Source: Luteolibacter pohnpeiensis (GTDB taxonomy: Bacteria > Verrucomicrobiota > Verrucomicrobiia > Verrucomicrobiales > Akkermansiaceae). From it: DNA of 64,000 nt. A program made the position numbers and the translations under genes. The notes beneath the pieces were generated by a model, which searched no databases, had not been told where the DNA came from, and saw nothing but the letters and a program-made list of their open reading frames with translations. The stretch spans positions 20,445-84,444 of the forward strand of contig NZ_JAENIJ010000021.1 of assembly GCF_016595435.1 (NCBI RefSeq), read 5' to 3'. Below are positions 61,026-64,000 of the stretch, in pieces; the stretch's first letter is position 1; each line of letters starts with the position of its first letter.

Positions 61026-61347
61026 TTTCCTTTAATTTCTTAATCCAAATTGGGGTGAAACCCAATGAAATACTATTTGCGATCAATACGGGAAGTGCCA
61101 GAGTGCCATTAATCCAATGGATGATATAGCATAAATATCCAATTGGAAATAAAAAAATATTCAAGATAATAAATACGGCTGTTAATTCCGTATCACTAAT
61201 TCCCATTTTGTCTTCACCCAATGCTCGATCCATACTAGCAGCGCCAATGGCTGCCAAGAGAGTGGCTGTGATGATAAAATGTAGAGTGATAAATATCAAG
61301 CGTTTCCATCGAGTTTGAAGAAAATCGATAATATTGTTTTTATTCAT
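60991..61347 (-). CDS. Small membrane protein, cassette gene
   Basis: 118 residues from the ATG at 61347. Three hydrophobic segments: IFITLHFIITATLLAAIGA, AVFIILNIFLFPIGYLCYII and ALPVLIANSISLGFTPIW. Low-GC, Ile/Asn-rich codons set it apart from its neighbours, suggesting independent origin. No family recognised. The tail NNRVETNRG is encoded by site D. The frame is open through the upstream site as far as 61806, but that part is not protein-like. Confidence 0.75.
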   Translation of the reverse strand: MNKNNIIDFLQTRWKRLIFITLHFIITATLLAAIGAASMDRALGEDKMGISDTELTAVFIILNIFLFPIGYLCYIIHWINGTLALPVLIANSISLGFTPIWIKKLKETSNNRVETNRG

Positions 61348-61355
61348 TTTTATAG

Positions 61356-61450
61356 ATCCAACGTCGAGGTGTGGTACGGCGAAAAGAGGACTCACAGAGC
61401 GAAGCGAACGAGCGAGCATATTCGCCGTTGCCACCCACGACGTGTTAGCC
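61356..61450 (-). repeat. attC-like recombination site E (95 bp)
   Basis: Coding-strand ends are GGCTAACACGTCG and CGACGTTGGAT, a perfect GTTRRRY. The long arm GTGGGTGGCAACGGCG pairs with CGCCGTACCACACC. Central GTTCGCTTCGCTC is shared with site J. It contains the TAA stop of the gene at 61445 in the core itself. Confidence 0.88.
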
Positions 61451-61888
61451 GATTTTGTTTTTGTCTGATTGCGATCGGATGCCGGAAGAAAAATGCAGAG
61501 TCCCAAAAACTGCGGCGAAGACCGAACCGAAGGCAGCCGCTGGATGGAGGTCTTGAAGCGGCAGATTGGCATCAGTTGAAATATAGGTCGTGATGAAGCC
61601 AAGGTCTCGTCCGTAGTAAAGCACGCCAAGCGCCAATAGAATAACGGAGATCGATGGAAGAGCGTTCGAATACCAGAGTCGGGCAACGGAAGGGATGCGA
61701 AGGATGAGCCCGACAATCCAGGCGACACCCACGAGAATGATGCTGAAGAGCGCTCCGATGATAGATTGGGATAGCAATCCAATAATGCCTTCATCTCCGA
61801 TGACATTCAGTGCCAAGAACAAATAGAGGATGCAACCGAGGAACCATGCAGCGCATCCGTGCTTCGGCGCACTAAGAGCGGGATTCAT
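61445..61888 (-). CDS. Multi-pass membrane protein, cassette gene
   Basis: 147 residues, about four to five hydrophobic segments: AAWFLGCILYLFLALNVIG, IIGALFSIILVGVAWIVGLI, ISVILLALGVLYYG and AAAFGSVFAAVFGTLHF. No recognised family. The stop codon TAA is part of the GGCTAAC core of site E. The start is 22 bp after the final core of site F. Confidence 0.75.
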   Translation of the reverse strand: MNPALSAPKHGCAAWFLGCILYLFLALNVIGDEGIIGLLSQSIIGALFSIILVGVAWIVGLILRIPSVARLWYSNALPSISVILLALGVLYYGRDLGFITTYISTDANLPLQDLHPAAAFGSVFAAVFGTLHFSSGIRSQSDKNKIG

Positions 61889-61909
61889 TCGCGATACTCT
61901 TCATTTTTT

Positions 61910-61968
61910 GCAGAACGTTAAGGTGAGGCAACCGGCAAAGTCGGGTTGCCTCCATCGCCTTGTTCGCT
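61910..61968 (-). repeat. attC-like recombination site F (59 bp)
   Basis: Coding-strand ends are AGCGAACAAGGCG and TTAACGTTCTGC. The stem GAGGCAACC/GGTTGCCTC is perfect and 9 bp long. Classical '59-base element' size. The gene at 61975 stops 7 bp outside it. Confidence 0.88.
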
Positions 61969-61974
61969 TTGGTG

Positions 61975-62385
61975 TTATAATCTGTAGGTGTCGATGTCAA
62001 TAGAGGCTCCAGTTGAGGCGATGATCGAGACGACTCTCTTCGAGAAACCAAACGCTGGAGTAGAAATGTCTTCGGAAACCGGGTAATACAAAACCACTTG
62101 GAAAATTGGATCCGCATCGTAGTCGCGAATCGCTGAGATCAGGGAATCCAGATGTGGCTCAAGAATATCGATGGATCTCTCAGCGAGTTCGTAAATATCG
62201 ATGAGATCTGAAAAAGTCTCAACTTGGGCGTAACGCAAAAGCGAAGCCTTTGGAATTTGGTGATCTGGATTGTTTGCGCGTTTGGCGACGCACTCGTCTG
62301 GCGAAAGCTTAATACGATTGGCAAATTCGTATGGGTCGAAGTCACCTTGTATGCCGAAATAAATGTATGCAGTATGAGTCGGCAT
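61975..62385 (-). CDS. Small soluble protein of unknown function, cassette gene
   Basis: 136 residues from the ATG at 62385 (a TTG at 62403 is inside the site). It starts PTHTAYIYFGIQGDFDPYEF and has no signal peptide. It resembles the short 'DUF4279-like' proteins: a GDFDP-type start, FANRIKLSPDECVAKRANN, and DLIDIYELAERSIDILEPHL. The comparison is from memory and tentative. It may be an immunity or stress protein, but no function is shown. Confidence 0.72.
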   Translation of the reverse strand: MPTHTAYIYFGIQGDFDPYEFANRIKLSPDECVAKRANNPDHQIPKASLLRYAQVETFSDLIDIYELAERSIDILEPHLDSLISAIRDYDADPIFQVVLYYPVSEDISTPAFGFSKRVVSIIASTGASIDIDTYRL

Positions 62386-62391
62386 TATCTG

Positions 62392-62450
62392 AGTGAACGT
62401 CAAGGATCAGGCACCGGCTTCAGCTGGGTGCCTCCAGCGACTTGTTCGGT
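62392..62450 (-). repeat. attC-like recombination site G (59 bp)
   Basis: Coding-strand ends are ACCGAACAAGTCG and TTGACGTTCACT. Inner stem GGAGGCACC pairs with GGTGCCTGATCC. Same size class as F and I. It encodes EQVAGGTQLKPVPDP and the stop of the gene at 62400. Confidence 0.87.
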
Positions 62451-62855
62451 TTTCTTTTGTCGCTGGTGATACAGGAAGTAGTATGAGACGCAGGATCCCA
62501 AACCGAAAAGTCCTGCAATACCCAAAATTGGTAGCAGAGACCATAAGGTCAGTTGCTCGGGCCCGCCGCTGGTTGCGAGAAAAGCAAAGGGCAGTCCGCT
62601 CATCACCGCGCAGCATGGAATCGCAGTTCTTCGAGAGGCTGACCGTTTGATAATCAGGCTGCCGGGTATCCCGATCAAGATCTGGATAAACAATATAATC
62701 GGCGCGATAATGTAGTAATCAGGGACTTGCCCTCCGAAGAACGTTGCGGTGCTGTGTGGCGCTTCAGTCGCGAGACTCCAAAGATGAACGGCTGCCAGAT
62801 GGGCAATCGTTGGTGCCAGATAGGGGAATCCAAGTATAACTGCAATCTGTTTCAT
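62400..62855 (-). CDS. Multi-pass membrane protein, cassette gene
   Basis: 151 residues with about four hydrophobic segments (AVILGFPYLAPTIAHLAAV, YYIIAPIILFIQILIGIPGS, IPCCAVMSGLPFAFLATS, LLPILGIAGLFGLGSCVSYY). No recognised family. The last 15 residues are encoded by site G. The start lies 8 bp after the core of site H. Confidence 0.75.
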   Translation of the reverse strand: MKQIAVILGFPYLAPTIAHLAAVHLWSLATEAPHSTATFFGGQVPDYYIIAPIILFIQILIGIPGSLIIKRSASRRTAIPCCAVMSGLPFAFLATSGGPEQLTLWSLLPILGIAGLFGLGSCVSYYFLYHQRQKKTEQVAGGTQLKPVPDP

Positions 62856-62863
62856 CTTTTCTT

Positions 62864-62955
62864 ACCGAATGTTATAGAGCACCGGACCGGCGACAACGGA
62901 AGCTCGAATTCAATGAAGGACGTTAACGCCGGTTCGGTGCCTCGACTTGTTCTGC
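62864..62955 (-). repeat. attC-like recombination site H (92 bp)
   Basis: Coding-strand ends are GCAGAACAAGTCG and TAACATTCGGT, the final core having AT for GT. Shares the central TTGAATTCGAGCTTCC with sites A and C. Encodes EQVEAPNRR and the stop of the gene at 62923. Confidence 0.78.
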
Positions 62956-63378
62956 GGATTTTTTCTCCGCGAAGAGTGCTTCCAATCCGGGCTTCTTACC
63001 CCGATAATCTTTGGTGTAAACGTAGCCGCTAATCCTACCTTCGTTGTCGAGATCGTCGCGCCACAAAAACGTCCCCTCATAATCAACGCCATCTTCTACA
63101 AATCGAATGCGAAAAACAGGGATCTTGTCAGGTGTGGCAGACTCAACCTTGCCACTGCCAATGATCTTCTTCCCATCAATGATTCGGGTCACGACAAACA
63201 CATTGGGCCGATCCTCGCGAATTGTGATGGTGCCAGTAAACAACTTCTCCGATTCGCAGTGTCGTCCGATCACTTCATATCGTCCGGAAATCAACGGGTA
63301 GTCACTTTCCCATTCTTCGCCAGCATGGCAGACGGCAGTAAAGACGCCTAAAGCTAGTGCATAGCAGATTGACTTCAT
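62923..63378 (-). CDS. Small exported protein, cassette gene
   Basis: 151 residues from the ATG at 63378. Signal peptide SICYALALGVFTAVCHAGE. The body is beta-rich: YPLISGRYEVIGRHCESEKL, TGTITIREDRPNVFVVTRII, DYEGTFLWRDDLDNEGRISG. The pattern of a small lipocalin-like or barrel fold is possible; no family was recognised. The C-terminus AEQVEAPNRR comes from site H. TTG 63396, in the upstream site, is rejected as start. Confidence 0.76.
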   Translation of the reverse strand: MKSICYALALGVFTAVCHAGEEWESDYPLISGRYEVIGRHCESEKLFTGTITIREDRPNVFVVTRIIDGKKIIGSGKVESATPDKIPVFRIRFVEDGVDYEGTFLWRDDLDNEGRISGYVYTKDYRGKKPGLEALFAEKKSAEQVEAPNRR

Positions 63379-63383
63379 TTCTT

Positions 63384-63443
63384 GCAGAACGTTCAAAGTC
63401 CAGGCACGGGCGAATACCCGTTGCCTGTAACATCTTGTTGGGA
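63384..63443 (-). repeat. attC-like recombination site I (60 bp)
   Basis: Coding-strand ends are TCCCAACAAGATG, a near-perfect RYYYAAC, and TTGAACGTTCTGC. Inner stem CAGGCAACGGG pairs with CCCGTGCCTG. Encodes QQDVTGNGYSPVPGL and the stop of the gene at 63393. Confidence 0.9.
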
Positions 63444-63806
63444 ATTCTTGGTTTCCGCTCGCCTCAAGAGCTTTAGAGACTTGGAAGGTTGGACCAGATT
63501 CAGTCGAATTGGTTTGCTGGTTGCCTCCTCGATATCGGTGATCAGAAGCTCCCGGGCAGGGCTGTGAATGGCGAAATTGATTGCATCACCAGCCTTCCCG
63601 ACTCCCGGAGCATCTTCGAGTAAAATCACGCGCACCAGAAATCGCGGATCGACTCCAGTGACAATCGTCGTGCTGTCGTAGCGTCTGGCATTCTTAATCT
63701 CGGTGATTTTCGCGTTGAACTCGACTGCTTGCTCTTCTGCCTGGGCGGACGACGACCACATCACAAGGATGGCCGCGAGCTTGAAGATGTTCCGTGGGAT
63801 GTTCAT
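63393..63806 (-). CDS. Small exported protein, cassette gene
   Basis: 137 residues. Signal peptide IFKLAAILVMWSSSAQAEE. The body (VEFNAKITEIKNARRYDSTT, RFLVRVILLEDAPGVGKAG, INFAIHSPARELLITDIEEA) looks like a small OB-type beta barrel of the kind that binds DNA/ligand, but no family was recognised. The last 15 residues are encoded by site I. Start 9 bp after the final core of site J. Confidence 0.76.
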   Translation of the reverse strand: MNIPRNIFKLAAILVMWSSSAQAEEQAVEFNAKITEIKNARRYDSTTIVTGVDPRFLVRVILLEDAPGVGKAGDAINFAIHSPARELLITDIEEATSKPIRLNLVQPSKSLKLLRRAETKNSQQDVTGNGYSPVPGL

Positions 63807-63815
63807 GAATTCATT

Positions 63816-63923
63816 GCCGAACGTTTGAAGTGTGGCACGGCGGGAAAAAGGCGTCCAGAGCGAAGCGAACTACCGAGCTTATCCGCCGTTGCCACCACTG
63901 ACTTCTTCTCCTGCTTGTTTAGG
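63816..63923 (-). repeat. attC-like recombination site J (108 bp)
   Basis: Coding-strand ends are CCTAAACAAGCAGG and CAAACGTTCGGC. Arms GGTGGCAACGGCGGAT and CGCCGTGCCACAC pair. The centre GTTCGCTTCGCTC and neighbouring bases match site E, so E and J are close relatives. The stop of the partial gene at the window edge lies inside. Confidence 0.83.
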
Positions 63924-64000
63924 TGGTGCTTTCGGAAATATCTTAGTTGGATCGCTTGCATCAATCTTAGATTCCATCTCTGGAGACAAAGGCTTAAATC
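63879..64000 (-). CDS. Cassette gene, 3' end only (cut by window edge)
   Basis: Reading leftward from the edge, the last 39 codons are FKPLSPEMESKIDASD, then PTKIFPKAPPKQAGEEVSGG and NGG before a stop. The tail GGNGG comes from site J and resembles the SSNGG ends of two other cassettes. No function can be given from this fragment. Confidence 0.65.
   Translation of the reverse strand, partial: FKPLSPEMESKIDASDPTKIFPKAPPKQAGEEVSGGNGG

Larger units (their letters stand above)
57727..64000 (-). mobile_element. Integron gene-cassette array (left end uncertain, continues past the window)
   Basis: Small minus-strand genes are separated by ten imperfect palindromes of 59-130 bp at 58873, 59465, 60484, 60952, 61356, 61910, 62392, 62864, 63384 and 63816, plus a half-site at about 58208. 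On the coding strand most sites begin RYYYAAC-like (ATCTAAC, ACCCAAC, TCCCAAC, AGCGAAC, ...) and end AACGTTxxxY-like (GTTGGAT, GTTCTGC, GTTCGAT). A gene start usually follows the final core by 3-15 bp. This is the head-to-tail layout of integron cassettes. Genes point away from attI, so attI and intI should be to the right of base 64,000. No integrase is in the window. The left limit may be 57.7 or 58.2 kb. Confidence 0.85.

Noticed and set aside
61348..61806. Long N-terminal extension of the cassette gene at 60991
   Set aside because: It would read back through attC site E and the neighbouring gene. The ATG at 61347 just after the site fits the pattern of all other cassettes.
1..64000. tRNA or rRNA genes, phage or defence islands
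   Set aside because: No cloverleaf-like, rRNA-like, capsid, restriction or Cas-type sequence was recognised by eye. A tRNA scan would be needed to exclude a tRNA fully.

Overview
This window looks like the chromosome of a verrucomicrobial bacterium (PVC superphylum). The pointers are two PEP-CTERM proteins, a PVC-type 'membrane-bound dehydrogenase' fused to ThuA, HEAT and cytochrome c parts, a GldA/GldF/GldG/DUF4340 ABC locus, a very large CotH/lamin-tail/beta-strand-repeat exported protein, and an ECF sigma factor with a long membrane-anchored extension. This is inferred from gene content only. No rRNA, tRNA, CRISPR array or prophage was recognised.

Layout. 1-3 kb: trigger factor (cut by the window edge), ispE, pgeF, marR. 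3-10 kb: a lipoprotein, a zinc protease-like protein, and the DUF4340-GldG-permease-ATPase locus. 10-15 kb: a LON-domain protein and a haem-synthesis operon (CcsA/HemX-like, hemA, hemC, cobA-hemD fusion). 15-23 kb: a 1,593-residue exported CotH protein, a LEA-like lipoprotein and a large lipoprotein-like protein. 23-29 kb: topB, dprA and a FAN1-like nuclease fused to a DnaQ-type exonuclease. 29-38 kb: a carbon-metabolism region in which the two halves of Tm-1 are separate genes flanking glycerate kinase and a cupin, followed by ThuA proteins and an AraC regulator. 38-43 kb: a HAD phosphatase, guaB, guaA and a polysaccharide deacetylase. 43-49 kb: TetR/AhpD-like divergent pair, then a membrane-anchored ECF sigma factor with an overlapping partner gene, divergent from a PEP-CTERM gene. 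49-56 kb: purH, gatA, gatC, a TPR protein, proC and a stomatin-like protein. 56.1-56.8 kb: a gene-poor junction with a decayed IS3 orfA.

58.2-64 kb (perhaps from 57.7 kb): the most striking part, an array of small genes all on the minus strand and separated by imperfectly palindromic sites of 59-130 bp. The sites are bounded by RYYYAAC-like and GTTRRRY-like cores, and a core lies a few bases before nearly every start codon. This is the organisation of integron gene cassettes with attC sites. I delimit ten sites plus one degenerate half-site. Nine of the ten genes that end at a site have their stop codon inside it, so the recombination site encodes the protein's C-terminus. Most cassette products are small exported, lipid-anchored or membrane proteins with no recognisable family. 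From the polarity, attI and the integrase gene should lie to the right, beyond base 64,000. The array continues past the window edge.

Functions rest on motifs read by eye. Start sites were adjusted where an in-frame ATG with a signal peptide or family N-terminus was clearly better than the longest frame.
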